64,000 nt of DNA, taken from NCBI GenBank assembly GCA_947846985.1, contig CANTUZ010000004.1, forward strand, positions 49,825,672 through 49,889,671, given 5' to 3'. Position 1 is the stretch's first letter, and each line of letters opens with the position of its first letter. Source of the DNA: Fratercula arctica. Its lineage: Eukaryota > Chordata > Aves > Charadriiformes > Alcidae. The position numbers were made by a program, and so were the translations under genes. Below the pieces are notes generated by a model. That model saw only the letters and a list, made by a program, of their open reading frames with translations, ran no database searches and was not told where the DNA came from. This document shows positions 1 through 11,286 of the stretch, in pieces.

Positions 1-2712
1 AAGCTTCTGCATCTTGGCAAACACACTGCAGAGCATCACAGTACAGGCAACAGCATTTTTAAAACCTCCCTTTCCATGGGGTCAAAAAAAAACCCCCCAA
101 CATTGCAGCCCGATTTCCGAGAAACCAGGGAAGACCTTTGCAATGCTGGACTGCAGGACACATCTGAGAGGGGTGCCCATACCATCAGCGTGAGCAAAGG
201 CACCTGCATTATCCCACACTCGGAGCTATATATCCTTTAAAAACCACTCCTGAGAGCCCAGCCTGGACCCCTCTGAGACAGCAACAGTTGGTGGGAAGCA
301 GCTGGGGATGTTGCAGCACCAGCATCTTCCAACATACAAAATGCAGCCTCAGGCTGCCCAGTTGCACTCTGGATTTCCCCATGGAGCATCTAGGCATGTG
401 TTTAGATAAAAGTATTGTTGAAAATAAATCTTGCTTTACAACCATTTTTATTCTTGGCAACGGATGGGCCATTGGAAAAGGGACTTTTAGAAAACAAAAC
501 TGAATCTGTGTTGTTGGCCAAGGCATAAAACAATTGTCCAAAATAAAGCATAAAACTTGTTAACAAGCAAAGTACACTATCAGATTCAACGGCCACAGGA
601 GTAGGCAAAAAATTATTAAAACCTGCTCCAGGCACTGTGAATGCAGCCCTTATGAACTAGACCCTTTTCAGAGATGTCATTTTATTTCTTTCCTTTTTTT
701 TTTTTTAAGGGCTTTGTTTTATTTTTAGCAGCAACCCTGTTTTTTCCTTTTTCTGATATTTTTCTGTAAATAATAATTGGCTCCTTTGTGTCAGCGTTTC
801 CACATTGGCAGTGGCCTGTAGTGCTTTCTTGGAGGTGGCAAGAAAAAAGGGAGTGATTTGTTTCAATGGGTTATTGTTGAGTGAATGCAAATATCTGCAA
901 CCACTGGAGCAAATAGGAGCAGGGGATTAGGCGCAGGAAGCTGGCTGAGTGGCATAGGCCATCTGTCCCGGTCCTGAGAAAAGAGGAATCTCGTTTGCAG
1001 TGTATGTTAATTAGTTAGCTGATTGGCTCAGCTGTCACCTTTGCAGAGTGAAAGCGCACGGGCACAATTAAATGCATGTCTATATATGTTTATCAAAGCA
1101 CATGGTTTTAGATGGCCTTGGTTTTTAGGTGTATTTTTGCCTTCTCAGGGACTGAGAGGATTCTTTGCTATTGTGCCCACAAATGGAGGGGAGGAAAAAA
1201 GGAAGAAAGAAAAAAGAAAGAAGAAGAAAGAAAATAACTTAATTAAGACATGATCTGGATTGTTTGCTGAAGCGTCTCTGGCCACATTCTTTAATGCACT
1301 TGAAATTACCCATTTGCATCAATAGGCGTTAGCTGAATTTATTTCCATTCAGATGTATTCCCTTGATGTTTCTACAGAAGGTGGTAGGTTTGGAAATACA
1401 TGTATGGCAAGTTTGGGCTCCTACGGTGCCCCCATTCAAGCACAATGTCAATATCCTACACTTAAAAGGGACCCGTTAGTTAAAGTAAAACACTCCCTGG
1501 TTTGGGGTGGGTTTTGTTTTTGTTTTCATTACATTGACATCTCCAAGGCAGCATCCCCAGTAACTTTCCTTGGGAAGAAGTTGTCTGCTTGCAAGCCCCA
1601 GGGAGTTATTTCCCATGGTGTCATTTCAATTATTTTTGATTTATTTGTTTACTGTCTTGCAGTCCTTGTCAATGCACAATGGGCCACGTCTCCCCCTCCA
1701 CGGGCACACAGGGCCCTGCCTGCGGGGTTTTGGGATGCTGCAGAGCAGTGTGGGAGCCATGAGCATCTGCCCGGCCACTCACACATTTGAGGGGCTGAGG
1801 CAGCCAGGGCAGGCGAGGGGAGAGGGCAGGTCCAGGGTAAGGGATCCTCCCTGGTCAGAGACACTGGTGTTGACCTTCACACAGAGGCATGAAAGAGCTG
1901 CAGAAGCTCCCAGTCCCAGGATGGAGGAGCAGCCGAGGAGCCACTCTCCTGAGTCTGCTTTGCAGCAATGGAAGATTTTTTCCTTACTGGCCTCAGAGGA
2001 GAGGCCAGTCACTCAGCCCACTTGGCTCAGGCAAGTCCCAGAGAGAGGAGCTGCCTCCAAACGCTCCATCCCGGTGCCATCAGGCTGCATTCACAGCCCC
2101 AGCTCCTTGGAGAAAAACCTGTCCTGTCCTTCCCATCCTCTGGCAGGGTCTGGCCACAGCTCCCCAGAGGCGACAAAAGCAACCAAGGGCCACGTCTTCA
2201 TGCCCTTGGGAGATGACACCCTGTGTCTGCGTGCAGGAATTCCCCAGAAGCCAACAAGTTGATTCACAAGGCAGGGAGGGAAAATAAAATGCCAGGAACT
2301 CCCTTTATTGCAAAAAACCAAGAGCAAATGCATTCAAAGGTCCAATGACCAGAAGCAGAGGAGGAGATGTTTATACCCAAAAATTACAGCTCCTAGTTGT
2401 GAACCACGGGAAAGGAGGCCATGGGAGACATGCGCCTTAGCCCATGTCTATGCTAAGGGCTCCCATCCTGCACTCTGCCTGGAGCCTGGGGTTAGGAGAA
2501 GCAGGGGTATGGGCATATCTGCTTGGTTACAGGGCTGTTTATAGCTGACGGGCCATTTTAAAACCCAGCATGTTTGAATGCTTATGTCTGCAGAGATGAG
2601 ACATGTCCCGTTTGCATACAAACCGATAAAACACGTAGCAACCTCCAGGAAAACATGTGTAATATGTCTTTGTCCTGTTTCATAGGGCTCACACCCTTTA
2701 CCTGCTGAGGGT
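1..2712. other. Intergenic DNA, no gene seen
   Basis: I see no exon, RNA gene or clear transposon here. Open frames are short, overlap on both strands and match no family I know. The only structured sequence is a purine-rich tract at about 1184-1236 made of GGAA, GAAA and GAA units. The window opens with a HindIII site (AAGCTT), as a cloned insert would, but that may be chance. Confidence 0.6.
1184..1236. repeat. Purine-rich (GAAA/GAA) simple repeat
   Basis: The plus strand is almost pure A and G for about 50 bases, in irregular GGAA, GAAA and GAAG units. It explains the lysine- and glutamate-rich tail of the open frame that crosses it. No other role is visible. Confidence 0.8.
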
Positions 2713-3074
2713 TTTCCTTCCTTCCTTCCTTCCTTCCTTCCTTCCTTCCTTCCTTCCTTCCTTCCTTCCTTCCTTCCTTCCTTCCTTCCTTCCTTCCTTC
2801 CTTCCTTCCTTCCTTCCTTCCTTCCTTCCTTCCTTCCCTCCTTCCTCCTTCCTTCCTTCCTTCCTTCCTCCCTTCCTTCCTTCCTTCCTCCCTTCCTCCC
2901 CTCCTTCCTCCCTTCCTTCCTTCCTTCCTTCCTCCCTTCCTTCCTTCCTTCCTCCCTTCCTCCCTCCCTCCCTCCCTCCCTCCCTCCCTTCCTCCCTTCC
3001 TTCCTCCCTTCCTCCCTCCCTCCCTCCCTTCCTTCCTTCCTCCCTCCCTCCCTCGCTCCCTTCCTTACTCCCTT
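2713..3074. repeat. (TTCC)n / (GGAA)n microsatellite grading into (TCCC)n
   Basis: About 120 bases (2714-2836) are a perfect run of roughly 30 TTCC units. The next 240 bases are interrupted mixtures of TTCC and TCCC. The minus strand reads GGAA and GGGA. The tract keeps all frames open and creates two false minus-strand ORFs of more than 200 codons made of Gly-Arg-Lys-Glu repeats. Tandem GGAA is the core ETS-factor binding motif, but I have no evidence of regulatory use here. Confidence 0.97.
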
Positions 3075-6000
3075 TTCCTCCTTTCTCCTTTTTTTTCGAC
3101 CTGGGGCACAGGTCTCCAGCCGCATGAGGCCTCTCTGTGCCATTGGAAAGCTGAAAGCCGGGTTGGGTGAAACCACTCTCAGTAAGAGGTGCTGAATCCC
3201 ACCAGGAGAGACACCTAAGCAATGTGACCAGCATGGCCTTTGATGAGTGAGATGGACTGCCTTGGAAGCATGCTCCGCCCCTGGCAGAATAAATTAAACG
3301 CACATACATCTAGCCATACTACTCTTCTATGTGATCTATGAGTCCTGGCCAACTATGATATTTCCTAATACCTTTGATTGGCATCACACTCTTAGGGGTT
3401 GTGTGTGTAAATGTGTGTCTTCTTCCTTTTTAAGACAAAGCACTAAATCAGCTATATTTATAGAGGATCAGCAGATGGCCATCAAGCTGTGAAAAAAGAA
3501 TTATATTTGTCAGGCTTATAAATCTGAAAGGGGAGTTTAAGCAAAACTCCTCAGCACTAGAGGTGATTCATTTCTGGAATGCCATTTTGTCTCTGGAAAA
3601 CTATCCCAGACTTTCAGTGCACAGAGGGTGCAAAGAGCTACACGGGTGCCATAACAGCAGGATCTCAGTGGTCCTGGGGCAACCTCGCAGCCCCCAAGGG
3701 AGAAGAACTGGGCTGCTCAAGCTGTGCAGAGGAACCTGCAGCAAAGAGGGGATCCAAAGGTGGGCAACAATTTGGGTTCAGCATGAGATGGGACACATGG
3801 GATGGGCACAGCCCTTTCCATGCACCCTACACCAGGTGCTCATGGCTGGAGTGGTGCATCCGGGATGACTCTACGGCATTTCACTCACTGGCTCTTCTGG
3901 AGATTAGTGAATGTCCCAGGCCCTTGCAGGGGCTTCAGGGAAGCCTGGAAGAAGCCCCAACATGAGCATAAAGAGAAAAGTTGATAAGGCTCAGGAGGGC
4001 AGAGACAACCTGAGACCATGGTCCATCAGTGGGAGCCCTGAAGGAGTTAGCAGATGTGCTCCCAGTATGGTCCCAGAAATGGCTCAACTAATGCAAGATT
4101 GGAATTACCCCTTTTTTCTTTAACCACTTTGAAAAATATGTTCAGAGATTCATGTCACAGCACTGCAGTGTTTTCTCTCATGTCTTAGCTGACCTATAAC
4201 CAATTTTATTCCCTTCCACTACTGGAGGTATAGGGTCTGAATAAACAGGGTTTAAAAATATAATGTATTTGTAAAGATTGCCAGAAGTCCTAATTAGTAC
4301 AGGTAAAAGCTGTGTATTAACATCAGCCGATCAAAGCAATCCCTGGGAGTTTCCCCTCAGTAACACAGCAGGTGTGAAAATATAACTTGTTCCCTCTACG
4401 GGAGGATTTAGGATGCATTAGCTGAAATGTTTTTAAAATATACTTTTCCTTCTAATTTAAACCAGCTTGCTGCATCAAGTTGCTTTGGAGTCATAGTTTT
4501 TACAGGCGGAGGGTCCAAGACGTTGTTTTACAGAGGGATTTAATTCACAGCAAAACATGGGATGACGAATCTCTTTGGCCGTCGGAGGTGGAAGAGCACT
4601 GTGGAGCTGGGGAGATGATGCACTGTGCCAGCAAGCACCGAGTACTCACTGGTCCTTCCTCTCAGTAACTCCCTTTCCACCCAGGAGGAAGAATAAGTAC
4701 ACGTACAAAAAAAAGCCAGTTCTCCATGGTCATTACTCTTAATTACGCTATTACTTGATTCAGGACTACCACAAAATTATCCTGATTTGCCACTGCCTTA
4801 CATAGACATTTATACCAGCACAAATTGAGTGCTAAGTGGGTGTAAATCAATACCAACCCCTGAGCAGAGATTCCTGGCATGGCAGTGTTTTACATTCAAT
4901 TTCTGGAGCAGTGAAGGATACCATATACAACAGTGGAAAATCAGCTCCTGCCTCCCTAATTTTACCTGTGAGACCTCTAATGTGGGGAAGAGCCCTTGTT
5001 TGCCAGACCAGCCCCAGCAGTAAACCTTATATACCCACATATGGTTTTCCTTGCAGATCCTTGCTACTTCACTTTTTTAATCCTCAGCCCTCACATTTCC
5101 AACAGTAAGTGAAAGCTCTGCATCTCCCAGGTCGTTTGTCTCCCACAGGGGTTGGCACAGTGCTCCATGTTTCATTTAAGAGCCCTCTCTCAATGGCCAG
5201 ATTTTTTCTCTGAAAAAATAAATAAAGCTCCTCTCCCCACCCCTCAGAGAAAAACCCTCCCCAAAACCCAGCGAGAATCAAAGCTGAACCATCCGGGAAA
5301 GCTTATTGCTTAAAAAGGACCAGTGAAGTTATTTCGGACGACAACTGCCAGAGGTACTGCAAGAACATTGACATCCAAAGCTGTCATAATATTTGACCCT
5401 CAGAAAATAGGAACGTCCATCCCTTGGGTAAACTGGGATAATATTAAACAGGGAGAGGGAAAGAAAACACTTGTTGTCTTTTGGAAGAGGGATGCGGGCT
5501 ACAGCAGCGCTCCTCGGCCGAGTGTGCAGGCAACACGGAGATCAAAAGCTGAGCTTCAAGTGCTTCCAGTCAGGATCCTTTCATCTGCAGTTCTGCAAGT
5601 GTTTAGAGATGAAAGTCCTAGAGTTTCACTGGGAGTGACGAAAAACATTCCTTAGGACCTTGCTTGAAAGCATGGCTGTCTGCAGAACGGATTTATATTT
5701 GGGGTTTGTGCTCTTTTTCTTTTTTCCCCCATCCCTAGGACTTAAATTATACACAATGGGCCAAATGCAGAGATAGGCCAGCTGCAGGCAAAGGAGGTTT
5801 AACGCTCCTCTCTGCAGCGGTGGGATGCGGGGTCTGCTCCATCAGCTGTGGGTTGCAATCCCAGCCCCTTCAACCAGACGTATGCAGGTAGCGTGGTCTT
5901 ATTGCCCCCAAGAAGACGGTCTTGGATTTAATCTTCTCCCTCCTCCATTGCAGGTCTACAGAGATGTGGGGCTGTCTCCAGGCAAGCAGACAGGGAGGGA

Positions 6001-8064
6001 GGTGACCGGACCATGTCTGCCATGGAAAGCATCAGGTATGCAACTATTCAGCGAATTCTTGCAAATGATGGTTGTGTTCTCAGAAATCAGGATCATTCAG
6101 CATATGTTTCACAAACAGGGGAAAAAAAAAAAGGCGGGGGGGGGATATTCACGGAGTAATTTATTCATGATGAATAATTCAACCAGCAGAAGTGACTACT
6201 CCAAAGATCGGGTCAAAAGTTGAGTGCTTGAATAAATGAATTGCCCTTTCACAAATATAAAAAGCAGAAATCTCAATATTTATCATTTGCAGACACAAAA
6301 ATATTCCAGAACAACATTTTCTAATGAAGTGGGGAGGGGTGTTAATAATAAATTCTATTGATAACGGGAGTTAGAAAAGCAAATAATAACTGACTGGAAC
6401 ATGTTTATATACGAAAAGTGACTTTTCAAACAAACTGTCAACAGTGTGCTGCATTATAAGACTATTAGGAAATAGGAACTCTGTAAATAACTTGCCTACC
6501 CCAGCAACTACTGAACGTACTGCCAGTAAATAAGCATTACCTTGGAGCATGAACCAAGCTGTCGCAAGCTCAGAGACATATGGTGAAAGCACAAGCAGAG
6601 AGGTTTGAGATACACAGCTGAGACCAGACGCGCAGCCAACCAAGGCGAAAAATGGGAACCATCAGAGACCTCTCCTGGTGTTGCACCCCTAGAGGAATCG
6701 CATCCCCTTCCTGACTGGGTTTGAGCTGGGTTTTGCAGCTGCTGCTGCCCAAGGACTCTAATGTGCAACCCAGGCAGTGTGCCTGCACAGCTGTGCAGGT
6801 CCCCAGCGCAGGACGACCAGAGACATCCACCTCCAACCCAGCCAGCATGGCCACCACACCCTTTTCACCATGATCACCCACATCAGGGCTGCTTCTGGAT
6901 GGGGCAAACACATGTGAAGCCCTCAGCTGTTACCTGCCTGCCCCATCCGCTGCCTCTCTGCAGGAAGATGCCCACGGGGGCTTGTTGTACTTTCTTGGAA
7001 AGACGTTGTCCATAGTTCCTCCAGGATTTAATCTCCCAGGGGGACAGACTGGCATCCCTAGATGCTGTCATAACGCAAGCAGATGCTGAAGCTCCCCTGC
7101 ACTCTCTGAGAGAGTCTGTCCTCATGGCATTTCGCTATTGGCCCACCTGATGTGCCATCCTGGCAAACCTGCTCATTTCCAGTAATTATAGGGACAGATC
7201 AATGTAGAAGTAGGAGCTGATCTCAGCTCACCAATTCATTTCATACACATTACTCTCGGCCATGCTTGCTCACAGGTGATCTAAGCCATGGCAGGAATTC
7301 ATCTGTCCTGGGGAGTCCTCTGCCACCTCCATGGCAGCAGTAACTGAACTTCAGCCACACCAAGGGGAATTTGGTTCAGTGCAATTTGGACTGGTTAAAA
7401 TTAGGGTGCAGGTCCTGCGGGCTGGCTTAATGCAGTCTTGAAGTCATGTCTTGAGCTTACATTTGCAACAACGAAGGCACTGGGAGGCGAGTGATTCCTT
7501 TTTCCTGCCCCCGCGGGAGGAGGCATCTCCTCCAACTGATCCTGAAAACCAGATTGGTGTTACTGAACTACAAAGAACTGTGAAACAACAGCCAGTCGGT
7601 TTGACAATGCCTCCGGGGTTTATGGCCCCAAGCAGGACAGAGAAGCAGCTCTGCCTGGGGCGGCTGGTGTGATGAGCATCACTTTGCTCTGCCATGAAGC
7701 CCTGCCTGCTGTGACCAGCCACAGGCCAAGCGGCAACCCAGTGGCCAAAGTCACTCTCACCCTGCTGCTTCGGAGCCCCCATCCTCTCCCTGCAACCAGA
7801 GCGCAGCCTCTCCATCCAACCATAGACACAGATGGCAAGAAAGTTGGCTTGATTGGATTTTTTTTAAATTTTATTTTATTTCTGGAGAAAAAAAAAAGAA
7901 AAGGTCATTTTCAACTTGGCAACAAGAGTAACAAACACATGAGTACGAGAGCTGACAGCCTTAATTTGTGGTTATATTTCTACAGCTTCATCTCAACAAG
8001 GATTCTGGATGCAGGGGAGGCAAATAGTGCTCCTACCCTATAAAAGAGGTACAGGGGGGAAGAA

Positions 8065-8110
8065 TGTGGTCCAGTAATTACAGAAATGGTCTGGAGTCAG
8101 AAGGACTCCA
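8065..8110 (+). mobile_element. MIR-like SINE fragment
   Basis: The order 'tggtccagtaattacagaaa' then 'tggtctggagtcag' then 'aggac' follows the start of the MIR/CORE-SINE body (a tRNA-derived box, then '...ctggagtcaggagacc...'). Only this short, diverged part is recognisable. It was identified by eye. Confidence 0.5.
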
Positions 8111-8477
8111 CTACGAGCAATTAAAAGGAAAATTAACGATAAGAAAAGCTTTCTTTTGGTTTTATAGCTAAACCCACAAATAGAAGAAATACTGTACAGT
8201 CGAACTCCAACAAACAAGCATGCCTGATTTTAATGAGCAAAATGAAGGGCTTGTTTTATGGGATATGTAATATAATAGTCCCATGGTAAGGGAGCCTATT
8301 TCTCCACTGCAGAGCAGTGGAGAAATTCCACTATTCCAAATAGTGCGAAGTGGGTGTAAAATGCTACCGAAAACAAATTTCTTCCTTGTATCCTCCTGTG
8401 GTCATATTCTAAACCCCTTGCATGCATGTGTGCACCACTCTTCTGCGTCAGAATCAGCAGAATAAAGCAAAAGGACT

Positions 8478-8580
8478 AGTGCTGTGGTTAGGAAAGGAGA
8501 GGAGGGAAGGAGAAAGGTTCTGGGCTCACCCCCTTGCCACAAACCTCCTGCATGATCCTGCTTGAGTCACTTAATTTTGG
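8478..8580 (+). mobile_element. MIR-like SINE fragment
   Basis: The segment starts with 'agtgctgtggttagg' and continues through 'ggttctgggctcac', 'cttgccac' and 'cttgagtcacttaa'. These are spaced like the MIR SINE landmarks ('gtggttag', 'tctgggttc', 'ctgccac', 'caagtcacttaa'). A purine-rich insertion sits between the first two. It is diverged, as expected for an amniote-age SINE. Confidence 0.55.
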
Positions 8581-9580
8581 CAGAAGGTGGGATGGTAGGG
8601 CTCTAGCAGAGGTCCAGAGGTCCAAATTGTCAGGGAAGGTGGGATACACAGGGCCAGCAGATCATGAAGCACCCGTGCTGTGGATGAACTATGTGTCATC
8701 CTGCTTGCTGCCCCTCAAATGCCTCCGTGGAGCTGTAACTCTGCTCTTAGGGATGAAATACCATTCCCTGTCCTCACCTACAGCCATCACAGCAGCCAAA
8801 TAACCCTATGCTGCATCAGAGTTTGCAGCTGAACTTTGTTGTTACTGTGGCAAAAGATACTGGTGTCCGTGAATGCAGAGAGCAAAAGTGAAAATCTGGC
8901 AGCAACAAGGACACAGCCCCAGAATTTCCCTGTGGAGCTGTAGATGGTTGGGGTTTCCCTGCATGCCAGCAAGGACCATGGACATCTTGGTTTTCCACGC
9001 GCCCGAGGGGCGCACAGCACCATCGCACACAACACAACCTCATCCCTCCCCATCACACGCATCCTTGCATTCACTGAGCTCTCTCGCGCACTAGAGTAAA
9101 AAAACCCTAACTATGCTTATAACCCCCAAACACTGCCACCACCCTTTGCCCCACAGACTAATCTGTTCTGACTTGCCCAAACTTACTGAAATAAAACGGC
9201 AACTTGGTGTTTATAAATGCAAAAGAAAATATATGACTTGTTTGCCAAGGAAAAGTTCTTAAGGCTATATAGCAAAAATTATTTCCAGTTGACTCCTTCC
9301 ACCCCATCAGTTTCAAAGAACCAATTTGTTGGCTACTTTGTTGCTTTATTCAAAGAAAAAAAAAATCTTCTTTTTTTTTTTTTTTTTTTATTCTCGCTCT
9401 CGTATTTCATGTCATTCTGCCTGTGGGCAAGAACAGAGCAGGGGCAAGAGCAGCACAGAGGAAAAGAGAGAAAAATCTGACCAGCAGCCGGGTATGAGTG
9501 AAAGCAGTAATCTTCAAAGCCAGCTTTCGTCTCTCTTTCGCTCATATGATGTGAGACAGTGATCCCACTAAGGGTCATGC

Positions 9581-9618
9581 TCCTTCTCCTTCTCCTCCTC
9601 CTTCTTCTTTTCTCTCTA
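9581..9618. repeat. Pyrimidine triplet repeat (CTT/CTC)n
   Basis: About 38 bases of CTT, CTC and TCC units. Read on the minus strand it produces the arginine run in a meaningless open frame. It is a simple repeat with no other visible function. Confidence 0.8.
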
Positions 9619-11219
9619 TTTTGGGTGTTGCCAGGAGAGGCTGCCCTGTTTAGAGACATATAACCCAGGGTTGCACCCCTCAGGGCATAACACATGGTGA
9701 AGCTTGATGTGATGCTCATGAGCACCCTGCACTGCACTTTCCAAGGTGGTGACATCCCAGGACCTTTTACCCAAAAGATGCATTTGCCACACAATGAGGC
9801 CAAATGGTCAGGGGTAGCTCCAAGCAGATTACACCACAGGGTCTGAGGGCCACAAGGCTTATGGAAATGGGTTAAACATAATTATCACAACCTCACTTGT
9901 CCTACATCTGCCACCAGCAGCATGCTTCTTGCAATTTATATCAAATCACAAATTCCTCCCACCTGTGTCTGGGGCCATGGCTGGTCTTGATGAAGTGCAT
10001 GTTGTCCTGGGTTGCAAACAACATGGCACCTTCTGCCAAGCAGCAGCTGGCTCTTTGGAATGACCCTGTCTTTCGCAAATGTCCAACAAAACTTGACGTG
10101 TAAATGTATCACACCAACAAAACTGCTGGAGTTGCTACTCCTGAAGAACTTCTCAGTGATACCAAGCAAAGATCTCACCAACTGCATCACCCTTCCTACA
10201 TCCCTGGGGAGCTCCTCTCTCTGAGCTGGTGAGCGAATTGCCTTCCCCACCAGGTTTCCTGGAGGATTGGACTGCTGAAAGGGAGAACAAGAAGGCAACA
10301 CCGATTTGGCACTCATCTCCCAGAATAGGGGAAAGACTATCTTGATACAACGGTTGCAACAGAGGTTTTAAAGACAGGGCTACCTGCTGACCGTGTCTTA
10401 GGCCAAGAGCAAATCAATCTCAGAGGTACCCAGCTGCTCTTCCCTCCCTCATCTGTATCACAGCAGCATCCAGAGCTGGTTCTCACACATACCACAGGGC
10501 ATTTTTATTTGTTTTTATTTGTTTGGGGTTTTTTTTACTAAGAGCAAGTAGACCAGAAATCAAAGATTTTGGAAGATGAAATTCCTTGCAAATTCAGGGT
10601 GATCTAAGCTGATAGTTTCAGCCAAAGGCGGGGAGGGAAGGGGACGGGGGGAAGAAAAGAAAGAGAAAAGAGTGGGAAGGGAATTCTGAAAAAATTTCGA
10701 AACACATTGTTTCAACATCTTCTAAACAAAATGCGTTGTTTTTTTTCTGAAAAAACAAAATATTTCATTTCAACATTTTCACATTCGTGACTCAAAACAG
10801 CCTTTTTGTTTTACAAATGAATATAAACTAAAAGAAAACAAGGTTAAATGAAAAGGTTAATAAATGCAATAAAACATTTTGGGTTTGGACCGAAGAAACT
10901 ATTCAGGGTTGACCCTACATGAATATTTTCCCTTTCCCCCCCCCCCAGTTTGCCAAGAAAATGCAAATAATTTGCTTTGGTTTGACCTGAAGCAATTTAT
11001 TTATCATTCTTGGAACCTGAAATGCCATTGTTTACCTAGATCAACTCATCAGCTCTCTGGCACCCTTTTCTTGGGGGAATTAGGAAGATCAAGGGGATGA
11101 AGAGAGACCACATTGAGTTGGCTCCGAGGAGGGTTGCTGTGGGGTCTGGGCTTTTTGATCCTAGTTGGGGTAGTTAGGTGCTGTGGTACCCACAGCGCCC
11201 TCAGGACACGAACACCCCG

Positions 11220-11286
11220 TGGGGAGAGGTGAGATCTTTTATTAGACCGAAATAAAAGATGTAATAAAAGATATTATCTGCACCCA
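11220..11286. repeat. Head-to-head palindrome of an amniote repeat end
   Basis: At 11220-11248 the minus strand carries a motif ending in 'aataaaagatct'. At 11261-11286 the plus strand carries 'gtaataaaagatattatctg' followed by CACCCA. An extra 'aataaaagat' lies between them at 11251-11260. The motif 'taataaaagatatta' followed by 'cctcaccca' is one I remember as a very frequent repeat end in turtle and crocodile DNA, but I cannot name its family. Two such ends face each other here, so this could be an old palindromic MITE or two insertions. Confidence 0.55.

Larger units (their letters stand above)
3075..11218. other. Intergenic DNA with a few old repeats, no gene seen
   Basis: No exon with recognisable protein similarity is visible on either strand. 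Besides the two MIR-like fragments listed separately, the stretch holds short homopolymers (T-run at 9370-9389), a pyrimidine triplet tract near 9581-9618 and an A/T-rich zone at about 10,500-10,870. Nothing else stands out. Confidence 0.55.

Noticed and set aside
1570..2262. 230-codon plus-strand ORF near the left end
   Set aside because: Ser/Pro-rich, with overlapping frames equally open on both strands and no family resemblance. It could be an unrecognised exon but nothing supports that.
2448..3309. Two long minus-strand ORFs (242 and 203 codons) rich in Gly-Arg-Lys-Glu
   Set aside because: They are translations of the GGAA/GGGA microsatellite, which has no stop codon in any frame. There is no domain and no start or splice context.
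4778..4870. Possible MITE with 'tttataccagca' and 'gtgtaaatca' motifs
   Set aside because: It recalls the inner part of a reptile hairpin repeat, but the ends are absent, so the match is too weak to annotate.
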